From NCBI RefSeq assembly GCF_000426565.1, contig NZ_AUFP01000005.1, forward strand, positions 1 through 64,000: 64,000 bases of DNA, written 5' to 3'. Made by a program: the position numbers and the translations under genes. The number at the start of each line of letters is the position of its first letter. The first letter of the stretch is position 1. The notes beneath the pieces are model-generated. The model was not told the DNA's origin. It ran no database searches and saw only the letters and a program-made list of their open reading frames with translations. The stretch is from Segatella albensis DSM 11370 = JCM 12258. Its GTDB lineage: Bacteria > Bacteroidota > Bacteroidia > Bacteroidales > Bacteroidaceae. Below, one piece after another: positions 16,777 to 25,670 of this stretch.

Positions 16777-19700
16777 TTATCCTACAGCCAGTTTCATGGC
16801 TTTGTTTAATATAAATCCAGGAATATCATGATGCAATCGCCATGTGATGTTCATAGGACGATCACCCACACTCTTCACATAGTCTACTAACCCTAGACAA
16901 TAATAAGGAGTGGTAAAACCAAACGCATCCTTCTTATTTTCTCTCACAAAGAGGAGAAATTTCTTTCCCGTCTGCTTCTGAGTAACATACCTGCATCCCG
17001 CATTATCATGACTGGCAGTATTTTGACTCTGCCAATGAAAAAGTTTCTCATTAATGGCATAGTCATTATACTGAGTACTAGGCGAGAAATCCTTATCACT
17101 CTTGTTGAGCGTCACCCATAACAACTCCGTATTTTTCTCCTTGATATTATACAGACCCGCTTGAGGAATCATAGACTTATCAGCCTTGATTTTTCCATAC
17201 AAGATGAGTTGTTCCTCACGCGTATAACATCCGAATAATGCCAACGGACAATCACCCAATTCCGGTATACGCTCTGTCGATACATTCAAGTTACTATCCA
17301 GATAATCCATCATCTCCCGTAATTCCTGCACAAAATATGGATAACGACCGAACACCTTCAAGGCAGCATCCACGTTCACATATCCAGTCTTCAAGATGCC
17401 TTCACGATACAAACCATAATATAGCATCAGAGCATATTTCTCGTTTGTTGCCGTATGATCATACTCAAAATCATCAGCAATCAACTTCTGTACAAAATGG
17501 ATGAGATTCAAATCGTTCCAATGGATCATTCTCTTCATGTTAGCCTCATATATCTCCGTATTCTTATCCTCCGGATAACTGATGATACCAGCCCTACGTT
17601 TCAGTTTACTCCAACAAGAAACCTTATATAACACCCGAATATCAAGATTAAAATGCGCAAGAAAGTTACCCAGTTCAAGACTATCTGTAAAGTTTAGACG
17701 ATAATTCTGCACCTCAAGTTGAAGACGTTTCAGATTGAAGATAGCCCCCTTGAGATTCTCCAGCACATATTGTCGCGAGAGTTTATCCATCATGATAGAA
17801 CATCCACGAGGTAACAACGAAAACCCCTCACTTACCTCATCAAGGATGTTACGAGAAGTACGTCCCACAAGAGCACGAATTCTACTCTCATAACTATAAT
17901 TACGATTAGCTTGAGAGACATAATCCAAAACCGTCAAGCAATCTTTATCTGGAGACAAGCGGAGTCCACGTCCTAATTGCTGCAGAAAAATTGTCAAACT
18001 CTTTGTTGGTCGAAGGAACAACACAGTATCGATCTCCGGAATGTCCACACCCTCATTTAATAAGTCAACCACACAGAGATAATTGATTTTGCGCTCACGG
18101 AAATTATCAAGAACCCGTTTTCTTCGTTCCTCATTATCGTCACCAGTCAGATAATCAGCCCGATATCCAGCTTTGCAAAGTCCCACAGCCATATCGCGAG
18201 CATGCTCCTTACGAATGCAGAAACAAAGAGCACGACAACGGTTCTCATCCGACAAATATCGAGGTATCGTCTGGGTGATAAGATGCAAGCGGTCGGCAGT
18301 ATTCAACTTTTTATAGAGTTCATCCTCATCATATCCCCCATTTTTCCATGCGATATGAGACAAGCTCGTAAACTGGTCTCCTATACAGAAATACTGGAAT
18401 GGGACCAGCAACATTCTGTTGATGGCCTCAGGCAATCGCATTTCTGCAGCAATTCGGTTGTTAAAATCCGGCAAGAGCGAAAGACCATCGGCACGCTCCG
18501 GAGTAGCCGTCAATCCTACCAATAGTTGGGGAGCAAACATACTAAACAGAATTCGATAACTTGACGCCTGACTATGGTGACATTCATCGATAATGATCAT
18601 ATCATAATAGTCGCTACCAAACGATTCGAAGAGTTTCCTGTTACTATTAAAAGTCTGAATACTAATAAACAGATGATCGAGGTTACCCATCTTAGTAGGC
18701 ACATATCGTCCAACCCACAACTCTCCAAAGTCATGATCATTCAACACAGAAGCAAAAGTACGTCGACTCTGTTCCAATATCTCCTCACGATGAGCGATAA
18801 ACAACAACCGAGTATGCCCAGGATGCTGTTCACAGAAGCGTCTATAGTCGAAAGCTGCTATAACAGTTTTACCCGTACCCGTTGCCGCCACCACTAGATT
18901 ACGATAACTATTATGCACATTACGCTCCACAGTTAGTTTATCAAGAATATCTTTTTGCTCTGGTCGTATGGTGAATACAGGATAATCCTTCCGTTTTAAA
19001 GTATCATGATGATTAGCTTCGTATATACTCTTACGGAATTTTTCCTCATCAAAGTCTTCAAAATCCTGTCTATTCCAATACGTTTCAAAGGTGGCAATAG
19101 CTGTTTTGATAATCTGAGGATTCTCCTGATTAGTCACGCGGATATTCCACTCCAGCCCTTGTGTAAGAGCACTCCTCGAAATATTCGAGCTACCGATATA
19201 GGCTGTGCTCAAACCACTATTTCTGACAAAGATATATGATTTAGCATGCAACCTATCCAACGAACAATCATAATTCACTTTGATCTCGACCTTGTCTGGA
19301 TTTAGATTTTTGAGCCATTCCACAGCCTTAGGTTCCGAGGCACCCATATATGATGTTGTGATGATGTGCAACTTTGCATTTGGCTTTTCCAGAAACTTTC
19401 TCAAAGCATCATTAAAGATTCTAACCCCGGAGAACCGGATAAAAGCCACGATCCAGTATATCTCGTCAGCCGACATAATATCTAGATTAATCTCACTCTG
19501 CATATTCAAGTCTGAGTTAGATCCAGTAAACAAGTTACTCGACAGGAAACCAGACTTTGGTCGGAAATCGTTCAGAGCTTTAATCTGTTGAGGCGTCTTA
19601 CCAGTTCCATCTATGATACCACTCAGTAGTTTATCCCCTTGCACAAGCAAGTCATCGTCCCAATTAGGATTCCAATCTGTTTCTATAAACCTAATAACCT

Positions 19701-19917
19701 GATTAACGAAACCTATCTTTTCTTCAATACCCTCAAAGATTTTATCGTCACCCAACATTTGCTGAATGATACCAGCAATATAATTGGTCAACAGTTTAGG
19801 TGCTTCAGCAGAATCCATTGGTATTTTCAGAGCATGTCTATTCTCAGGCAGTTGCAATAGTTTCTTTAGCAGAGCCTTATATATCAGATTTTCATATATG
19901 CCGTTTGTTAGTTCCAT
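16777..19917 (-). CDS. PLD-nuclease / DEAD-box helicase / DUF3427 fusion protein
   Basis: A 1046-residue, three-part protein. Residues about 100-300: phospholipase-D-type nuclease domain with HAKSYIFVRNSG and GSSNISRSALTQGLEWN (one HKD motif). Residues about 330-700: superfamily 2 helicase with Walker A (VVAATGTGKTVIA), DECHH (IIIDECHHSQ), GLTATPERAD, and motif VI (QQLGRGLRLSP). Residues about 700-1046: DUF3427. Such proteins are probably DNA or RNA processing enzymes; some lie in defence loci. The ATG at 19917 (MELTNGIYENLIY) is chosen over 19947 because the family usually begins there. Confidence 0.88.
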   Translation of the reverse strand: MELTNGIYENLIYKALLKKLLQLPENRHALKIPMDSAEAPKLLTNYIAGIIQQMLGDDKIFEGIEEKIGFVNQVIRFIETDWNPNWDDDLLVQGDKLLSGIIDGTGKTPQQIKALNDFRPKSGFLSSNLFTGSNSDLNMQSEINLDIMSADEIYWIVAFIRFSGVRIFNDALRKFLEKPNAKLHIITTSYMGASEPKAVEWLKNLNPDKVEIKVNYDCSLDRLHAKSYIFVRNSGLSTAYIGSSNISRSALTQGLEWNIRVTNQENPQIIKTAIATFETYWNRQDFEDFDEEKFRKSIYEANHHDTLKRKDYPVFTIRPEQKDILDKLTVERNVHNSYRNLVVAATGTGKTVIAAFDYRRFCEQHPGHTRLLFIAHREEILEQSRRTFASVLNDHDFGELWVGRYVPTKMGNLDHLFISIQTFNSNRKLFESFGSDYYDMIIIDECHHSQASSYRILFSMFAPQLLVGLTATPERADGLSLLPDFNNRIAAEMRLPEAINRMLLVPFQYFCIGDQFTSLSHIAWKNGGYDEDELYKKLNTADRLHLITQTIPRYLSDENRCRALCFCIRKEHARDMAVGLCKAGYRADYLTGDDNEERRKRVLDNFRERKINYLCVVDLLNEGVDIPEIDTVLFLRPTKSLTIFLQQLGRGLRLSPDKDCLTVLDYVSQANRNYSYESRIRALVGRTSRNILDEVSEGFSLLPRGCSIMMDKLSRQYVLENLKGAIFNLKRLQLEVQNYRLNFTDSLELGNFLAHFNLDIRVLYKVSCWSKLKRRAGIISYPEDKNTEIYEANMKRMIHWNDLNLIHFVQKLIADDFEYDHTATNEKYALMLYYGLYREGILKTGYVNVDAALKVFGRYPYFVQELREMMDYLDSNLNVSTERIPELGDCPLALFGCYTREEQLILYGKIKADKSMIPQAGLYNIKEKNTELLWVTLNKSDKDFSPSTQYNDYAINEKLFHWQSQNTASHDNAGCRYVTQKQTGKKFLLFVRENKKDAFGFTTPYYCLGLVDYVKSVGDRPMNITWRLHHDIPGFILNKAMKLAVG

Positions 19918-19985
19918 TTCACCATTTTTTCTTTCTTCACCCAACATTATTTTTTCCCATTACAATAGTCAACATAATATAGATG

Positions 19986-19993
19986 CAAAGTTA
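19986..19993 (-). promoter_or_regulatory. -7 promoter box for the helicase gene
   Basis: CAAAGTTA on plus (TAACTTTG on reverse), about 70 bp before the start at 19917. Confidence 0.5.
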
Positions 19994-20157
19994 TATTTCT
20001 TAGAAAAACGCATAATAATAGTGACTTTTTATGTTTAAAACATTCATATTAGGCAAAGGGGCTTAGCATAAGTTAATTCAACCGATATGCAAATGTACAT
20101 ATTTTTATCCTGTTATGCAAAAACTCTTTCTAAAAATATAGAAAACATTTATTGTAA

Positions 20158-20450
20158 ATGCCGATTGAGGGACGCGTAGCAGCATACCCCCCTCCGAGGT
20201 ATGATATGTGCGCTAGATATATCGTGCATGTGTCGAGGAAATATGTTGTGTATATCGAAGGGATATATATACTTGCACATATTCCCCCTAGAGGTTCGCA
20301 TCTATTCCGCTCGCACATATTCCCCGGAGGGGATATCGCTGAGATAACCGGGGGTCGCGGAGCGTACCCTCGGAGTATGCGGCTGGCTGTGAGTGCACCC
20401 CGAAGGGCGTGCCATATCCGAGATGGATACATGCAAGCATAGTCAGATAG
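20158..20450. repeat. GC-rich palindromic repeat block, left copy
   Basis: In an otherwise AT-rich gap, this block is packed with short inverted repeats (CCCCGGAGGGG, CCGGGGGTCGCGG, CACCCCGAAGGGCGTG). It shares a 31-bp exact sequence (20343-20373) with 21423-21453 and an inverted variant with 21131-21162. Both strands are open for about 100 codons, but the frames are built of repeats and I do not believe they are genes. Confidence 0.75.
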
Positions 20451-20532
20451 CATAAGATAAGAAAATATTTAATCTATATAAACTTTATAGAAAATAATCG
20501 ACAAAATATTTGGTAGTTTCAAAAATTCAACG

Positions 20533-20540
20533 TATCTTTG
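20533..20540 (+). promoter_or_regulatory. -7 promoter box for the RNase H-like gene
   Basis: TATCTTTG followed by an unusually long leader (about 78 bp) that is purine-rich, with repeated AAAAGCCC units at 20571-20590. Confidence 0.55.
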
Positions 20541-20618
20541 CAACATCATCCCCAAAGAAGTGTAAAAAAAGAAAAGCCCTAAAAAAGCCCCAAGAAGAAG
20601 GACTCCAAAGCACACGAT

Positions 20619-21083
20619 ATGAGAGAAAAATTCAGGAAAATAACAGAAAAGCCGAAGTTCAAGATGCAGTCAGATAACTATTACGTCTGGGTTGGTGCAT
20701 CGTGTGATTATGCACATGAAGAACGTTGTAGCGCTGGCGCATACATCATAGAGCAGAACGGAAAGGAGATAAATACCCATGTCGTTGCAGATGACCATAC
20801 CACAGAATTCCGCATGATGTTAACTGTGATGCAACACGCCATGGAGGTTCTTCCAGTCCACTCTACAATCATCTTTCTGACCAATGTAGCATATATCCAA
20901 CAGAATTGGGACAGACAGCCAACAAGTGAGTCGGCCAACTCCGACCTTATCCTACAATGTATTTCAGCAAGAAGAAGACATGAATCCGCGACGGTCAAGA
21001 TTGTGAGCTATCACAGGTTTCCCCAGTTGCCTGAGACACATAGAATGGCTCATGAAGCGATGGAACAACTCAGAAGAGCATAG
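20619..21083 (+). CDS. RNase H-fold-like protein with substituted catalytic residues
   Basis: A 154-residue protein with the outline of RNase HI: strand YYVWVGASCD, then SAGAYIIEQNGKEINTHVVA, helix TTEFRMMLTVMQHAMEVLP, strand STIIFLTNVAYIQQNW, and a C-terminal helix HRMAHEAMEQLRR. The three usual acids are not all kept: the TDGS position reads VGAS, the Glu is present in TTEF, and the TDS position reads TNV. It is therefore probably not an active nuclease. It sits alone between two blocks of palindromic repeats, which suggests a mobile or repeat-linked origin. Fold assignment is by eye. Confidence 0.5.
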   Translation: MREKFRKITEKPKFKMQSDNYYVWVGASCDYAHEERCSAGAYIIEQNGKEINTHVVADDHTTEFRMMLTVMQHAMEVLPVHSTIIFLTNVAYIQQNWDRQPTSESANSDLILQCISARRRHESATVKIVSYHRFPQLPETHRMAHEAMEQLRRA

Positions 21084-21520
21084 CTCGTGTACCCCTCCGG
21101 GGTGCTTGCTAGTATGCTATCATCCCTCATCCGAGGGTACGCTATCGCGACCCCCGGTTATCACAGAGATATCCCCTCCGGGGAATACTTGCAAGCATAA
21201 TAGATGCGAATCCTCTAGGGGAATACTCATACCATAGCTCCGGGGAATACACACAAGCGGAACAGATGCGAATCTCTAGGGTATACTAGTACCATAGCTC
21301 CGGGGGAATATGCGCAAGTATATCAGACATATACCTCCCCCCTCGATATACACAACATATCCCCTCGACACGCATCACACATATCGGGCGCATACCTCAC
21401 ACCCCGGAGGGGTTGCCTCTATGATAACCGGGGGTCGCGGAGCGTACCCTCGGGGGTAAAACGATGGGATTGCAAATATTACATATACGTATGCACCCCG
21501 AAAGGCGTGCCAGTCTTATA
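21084..21520. repeat. GC-rich palindromic repeat block, right copy
   Basis: The same repeat family as 20158-20450, starting right after the stop of the RNase H-like gene. It contains several copies of CTCCGGGGAATA with GCAAGCATAATAGATGCGAA-like spacers (around 21177, 21239, 21299), the inverted variant at 21131-21162, and the direct 31-bp copy at 21423-21453. The GCACCCCGAA-AGGCGTGCCA hairpin at 21493-21510 matches 20398-20415. No gene seen. Confidence 0.75.
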
Positions 21521-21578
21521 ATAAAGTGAGAAATTCGTTAATTCTCCATAAATGGACTGATAATTCAGCTATTTTTCA

Positions 21579-21586
21579 TATCTTTG
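21579..21586 (+). promoter_or_regulatory. -7 promoter box for rsmG
   Basis: TATCTTTG 35 bp upstream of the ATG at 21622. Confidence 0.6.
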
Positions 21587-21621
21587 CCGAAAATTGAGTA
21601 AAAAGTATATTAAGAGATAAC

Positions 21622-22257
21622 ATGGCACAAATAATAGAGAAATATTTCACACACCTAAGCGACGAACAGAAACGACAGTTTGATGCTCTCGATGCTTTGT
21701 ATCGTGACTGGAATGCGAAGATCAACGTCATCTCGCGCAAGGATATTGATAATCTGTACGAACACCATATCCTCCATTCTCTGGCTATTGCCAAAGCCAT
21801 CAACTTTGTCCCAGGCTCTCGTATCCTCGACTTCGGTACAGGTGGCGGTTTCCCGGGTATTCCTCTTGCCATTCTCTTTCCAGAAGCCCAGTTCCGATTA
21901 ATCGACGGCACAGGCAAGAAGATTCGCGTGGCTACGGAGGTGGCCCAAGCTATTGGACTAAAGAACGTCGATGCCGTACATCTTCGTGGCGAAGAGGAAA
22001 AAGGTGAATATGATTTTGTGGTGAGTCGTGCCGTAATGCCTCTGCCCGACCTCATGAAAATCATCCGCAAGAACTTCGCCAGGAAGCAACAGAATGCTTT
22101 GCCTAACGGACTGTTATGCTTGAAAGGCGGCGACTTAAAGGCAGAACTCAAACCTTACGAGAATATCGTAGAAGTTACCGACCTGAGCACATGGTTCGAT
22201 GAACCTTGGTTCAAGGAGGACAAGAAACTTATCTATGTTCCTTCGACCAAACGATAG
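21622..22257 (+). CDS. rsmG: 16S rRNA (guanine527-N7)-methyltransferase
   Basis: A 211-residue SAM-dependent methyltransferase of the GidB family: YEHHILHSLAIAKAI near residue 47, the SAM loop DFGTGGGFPGIPLAILFPE, then LIDGTGKKIRVA and VVSRAVMPLPDL. Length and motifs are normal. It methylates G527 of 16S rRNA. It heads a likely operon with the MBL hydrolase, ruvC and the ABC ATPase. Confidence 0.95.
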   Translation: MAQIIEKYFTHLSDEQKRQFDALDALYRDWNAKINVISRKDIDNLYEHHILHSLAIAKAINFVPGSRILDFGTGGGFPGIPLAILFPEAQFRLIDGTGKKIRVATEVAQAIGLKNVDAVHLRGEEEKGEYDFVVSRAVMPLPDLMKIIRKNFARKQQNALPNGLLCLKGGDLKAELKPYENIVEVTDLSTWFDEPWFKEDKKLIYVPSTKR

Positions 22258-22298
22258 ATTTATCGGGACATATGTAACTTTAAGATTATAAGAATATT

Positions 22299-22943
22299 AT
22301 GATACATATCGAAAGATTTCAGGTGAATATGATCTCTGAAAATTGCTACGTGGTAAGTGATGAGACCAAGGAGTGTGTCATCATCGATTGTGGCGCTTAC
22401 TATGAGGAGGAACGACAGGCTATCGTCGACTATATTCGCCAGAATGAATTGACTTCAAAACATTTACTTGCTACGCATGGTCACGTAGACCACAACTTCG
22501 GCAACGACACCATCTATCACGAGTTCCAACTCCGTCCGGAATACAACAATCGTGACGAGGAGTTGATGAAAGACCTCAAGGGTCAAGCCAAAATGCTCTT
22601 CAACCTCGACATCAACAACGAATATCCTGCTGCGGCCAACTATCTCGATGATGGCGATAGCGTGAAATTCGGAAACCATGAATTTAGGGTCATCACAACT
22701 CCGGGCCATAGTGCCGGCGGCGTGTGCTACTATTGCAAGGAAGAAAACATCTTGTTCTCCGGCGATACGCTATTTCGTGGTTCAATCGGTCGTACCGACT
22801 TCATCGGCGGCAACCAATTCCTCATTATCCAGAGTCTCCGCCAACTCGGTCAACTGCCCGATGAGACTCGCATCTTCCCAGGACATGGACAGCAGACGAC
22901 GATGGGCAACGAGCTTGCTACCAATCCTTATATGGATCGATAG
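22299..22943 (+). CDS. MBL-fold metallo-hydrolase (glyoxalase II-like)
   Basis: A 214-residue protein with the metallo-beta-lactamase metal sites: THGHVDHNFG (HxHxDH), TPGHSAGG, SGDTLFRGSIGRTD, and a final FPGHGQQT. The GRTD variant is typical of YcbL/GloB-like thioester hydrolases; the substrate is unknown. It is 41 bp downstream of rsmG, and its stop abuts the ruvC start. Confidence 0.9.
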   Translation: MIHIERFQVNMISENCYVVSDETKECVIIDCGAYYEEERQAIVDYIRQNELTSKHLLATHGHVDHNFGNDTIYHEFQLRPEYNNRDEELMKDLKGQAKMLFNLDINNEYPAAANYLDDGDSVKFGNHEFRVITTPGHSAGGVCYYCKEENILFSGDTLFRGSIGRTDFIGGNQFLIIQSLRQLGQLPDETRIFPGHGQQTTMGNELATNPYMDR

Positions 22944-23531
22944 ATGGCAACTTCAGACAATATGCGAAAAGATATACCCGAAAAGATCATATTAGGTATC
23001 GACCCTGGTACGAACGTCATGGGATATGGCGTACTCCGAGTTGTGGGCAATAAAGCCAACCTTGTCGTCATGGGAGTAATCGATATGCGCAGAGAGAGCG
23101 ACCCATACCTCCGGTTGGGTAAAATCTTCGAGCGCGTCACAGGTATCATCGATGAATATCTGCCCGACGAAATGGCCATCGAAGCTCCCTTCTTCGGCAA
23201 GAATGTACAGTCGATGCTCAAACTCGGTCGCGCCCAAGGTGTGGCCATAGCGGCCGCCATCCATCATGATGTACCGATACATGAATATGCGCCATTAAAG
23301 ATCAAGATGGCTATCACAGGACAAGGTCAGGCTTCTAAGGAACAGGTGGCCAACATGCTCCAAAGACTGCTCAACATCAACGATGACGATATGCCTAAGT
23401 TTATGGATGCTACCGACGCACTCGGCGCAGCCTATTGTCATTTCTTGCAGATGGGAAGACCGGAGACGGGCGCCAAACATTATGGTTCGTGGAAAGATTT
23501 TGTGAACAGAAACAAAGAACGGATCAAATGA
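22944..23531 (+). CDS. ruvC: Holliday junction resolvase RuvC
   Basis: A 195-residue endonuclease resolving four-way DNA junctions with RuvAB. Catalytic acids are visible in [14 protein letters not shown] (Asp), [11 protein letters not shown] (Glu), and [14 protein letters not shown] (Asp pair, with His). The ATG directly follows the stop of the previous gene, so the two are coupled. A short N-terminal extension ([14 protein letters not shown]) precedes the usual start; the internal Met at residue 7 is an alternative. Confidence 0.95.
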   Translation: MATSDNMRKDIPEKIILGIDPGTNVMGYGVLRVVGNKANLVVMGVIDMRRESDPYLRLGKIFERVTGIIDEYLPDEMAIEAPFFGKNVQSMLKLGRAQGVAIAAAIHHDVPIHEYAPLKIKMAITGQGQASKEQVANMLQRLLNINDDDMPKFMDATDALGAAYCHFLQMGRPETGAKHYGSWKDFVNRNKERIK

Positions 23532-23541
23532 TATAAGAGAG

Positions 23542-25026
23542 ATGCAGAGAATTATCAAGATTGAAAATGGCGTGGCTCGTATGCCACAATGGCGCATGGC
23601 GGAGCCTGTGAACTTTGAACTTTGTGATGGTGAACATATAGCTATCGTGGGACGCAACGGCTGTGGTAAGTCGATGTTCGTCGACATGATCGTGGGGCGC
23701 CATCCTTTGCTCATGCGTGACCCGGAATATGATTTCTCGCCTAGCTGTAATGAGATGGTGAGCGACAATATACGATATATCACGTTCCGAGATTCGTATG
23801 GTGGCGATAATGACCGTACTTACTATCTGCAACAGAGGTGGAACCAACAGGAAATCGATGAGAATACGCCTACTGTTGGGGCTAAACTCGAGGAGGCTTT
23901 TGCCCTCGCTGGCAAGGATACTCCGGAGCGTCGACAGTTGCAGAAACATATCTATGAGCTCTTCCACATGGAGCATCTGCTGGATAAATATATCATCCTA
24001 CTCTCTAGTGGAGAACTACGCAAGTTCAAGTTGGCTAGTACGCTCTTTGCCGACCCACGCGTGCTGATCATGGACAATCCTTTCATCGGACTGGATGCGG
24101 AGACGCGTGACCAGCTCAAGGAGCTGCTCCGCGTTCTCTCGGCAGAACGGGCTTTGCAGATTATCTTGGTACTCTCCAAAACGGATGACATACCAGACTT
24201 CATCACACATATCGTGGAAATGAAGAATATGGTGGTGATGCCGAAGGTTACGCGCGAGGAGTATCTCGAAGCTTTGCAACCTGTACCCGCCCACGTTCTC
24301 GACGAGGAGCGCACCCAAGCTATCCTCAACTTGCCTTACAAGACGGAGGAATATCACACCCATGAGGTGGTGAAGATGAACAAAGTGAGCATACGATATG
24401 GCAAGCGTACAATCCTCAAGGAACTCGACTGGACGGTACTGAATGGAGAAAGATGGGCACTTAGCGGACAGAATGGCGCAGGCAAGTCTACCTTGCTCAG
24501 TCTGGTATGTGCCGACAACCCACAGAGTTATGCCTGTGATATTGCGCTCTTTGGCAACAGTCGTGGTAGTGGCGAGAGTATCTGGGACATCAAGAAGCAT
24601 ATCGGCTATGTGTCGCCGGAATTGCATCGAGCCTATCAACGAGACATTTCAGCCATCCGTATCGTCGCAAGCGGACTCAAGGATAGCGTAGGACTCTACG
24701 TGAAACCTACGGGTGACGATTTGGAGAAATGCAGGTTTTGGATGCATATCTTCGGACTGGACGAATTGGAGAATCGTACCTTCCTAAAACTGTCGAGTGG
24801 CGAACAGAGATTAATCCTTTTGGCTCGTGCCTTCGTCAAAGACCCAGAGCTGTTGATTCTCGACGAACCACTCCATGGTCTCGACAACACGAACCGTCGA
24901 CTGGTGAAGGATGTGATAGAGACCTTCTGTAAGCGTGACAACAAGACCTTGATCATGGTCACACATTATAAAGAAGAATTACCCGCGTGTATCGACCACA
25001 GCATTTATTTGCTCCGACACGCATAA
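23542..25026 (+). CDS. double ABC ATPase, ModF/PhrA-like
   Basis: A 494-residue soluble protein with two ABC domains. First: Walker A IVGRNGCGKS, signature LLSSGELRKF, Walker B RVLIMDNPF. Second: GQNGAGKSTLLSL, LSSGEQRLILLARA, LLILDEPLHGLDN, with switch His in MVTHYKEE. No membrane segments, so it is not a classical transporter. It is close to ModF/PhrA photorepair-type proteins, whose role is poorly known. It is 10 bp after ruvC and probably in the same operon. Confidence 0.85.
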   Translation: MQRIIKIENGVARMPQWRMAEPVNFELCDGEHIAIVGRNGCGKSMFVDMIVGRHPLLMRDPEYDFSPSCNEMVSDNIRYITFRDSYGGDNDRTYYLQQRWNQQEIDENTPTVGAKLEEAFALAGKDTPERRQLQKHIYELFHMEHLLDKYIILLSSGELRKFKLASTLFADPRVLIMDNPFIGLDAETRDQLKELLRVLSAERALQIILVLSKTDDIPDFITHIVEMKNMVVMPKVTREEYLEALQPVPAHVLDEERTQAILNLPYKTEEYHTHEVVKMNKVSIRYGKRTILKELDWTVLNGERWALSGQNGAGKSTLLSLVCADNPQSYACDIALFGNSRGSGESIWDIKKHIGYVSPELHRAYQRDISAIRIVASGLKDSVGLYVKPTGDDLEKCRFWMHIFGLDELENRTFLKLSSGEQRLILLARAFVKDPELLILDEPLHGLDNTNRRLVKDVIETFCKRDNKTLIMVTHYKEELPACIDHSIYLLRHA

Positions 25027-25051
25027 TAATAGAATATTAAATTAGAGAAAT

Positions 25052-25552
25052 ATGAAGAAAATCATGTTGGCTGCCTTAGCAGCATTTTTACTGAGTATGC
25101 CTGCACAAGCACAAGATGTACTCAAAGAATTGATGAAGACGAATACTGCAATCTGCAAAGACTCTACACAGAGTTTGGAGACACGCAGAATCGCGGCTTT
25201 CAAAGTGGATGAACTTACTTATATGCGTTCGCGTGTGGCCGGAGATATCCTCTCTAACCCTAACGACCTGAAGTTGTATAATGACCGCATCAAGTTGCTG
25301 AATGAGCAGAGCTTGGCGATGAACCAATATATTACCGCTTATCAGAGCCGCATGAAGGACTGTAAGGATAAGGCTATCGTAAACTCTTATTTCATTAAGG
25401 CCACCTTGGATTGTCCACTCTTCAACGATAAGGATGCAGAACTCGTAAGGTCTTATGTAGATAGAAATGACTTTCCTGTTCGCTTCGCGCTCGACTGCGA
25501 CTGGAAGAAGGCGCTCTCTATCATGAGAAATATCGACTGGAGCCAGTTCTAA
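25052..25552 (+). CDS. secreted hypothetical protein
   Basis: A 166-residue protein with a signal peptide (MKKIMLAALAAFLLSMPAQA). The mature part is helical with scattered Cys (CKDS, MKDCKD, LDCPLF, LDCDW) that may form disulfides in the periplasm. I do not recognise the family beyond similar Prevotella proteins. It follows the ABC gene by 25 bp and ends in a strong terminator. Confidence 0.6.
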   Translation: MKKIMLAALAAFLLSMPAQAQDVLKELMKTNTAICKDSTQSLETRRIAAFKVDELTYMRSRVAGDILSNPNDLKLYNDRIKLLNEQSLAMNQYITAYQSRMKDCKDKAIVNSYFIKATLDCPLFNDKDAELVRSYVDRNDFPVRFALDCDWKKALSIMRNIDWSQF

Positions 25553-25570
25553 TCCAGACTTCCATAAAAG

Positions 25571-25613
25571 CAAGATCCTCATCACCCGCTATTGGATGAT
25601 GAGGGTCTTTTTT
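25571..25613 (+). terminator. terminator
   Basis: GATCCTCATC...CC and GG...GATGAGGGTC form a long stem followed by TTTTTT, between convergent genes. Confidence 0.8.
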
Positions 25614-25670
25614 AAGAATGGCGCGGCCCTTTTCGGTCTACAACCGTAATTTTTACTTTCGGTCGTTTCA

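Noticed and set aside
20130-20453. Long open frames on both strands through the GC-rich block
   Set aside because: They consist of palindromic repeats read as protein, and the frames are mirror images of each other; no coding signature.
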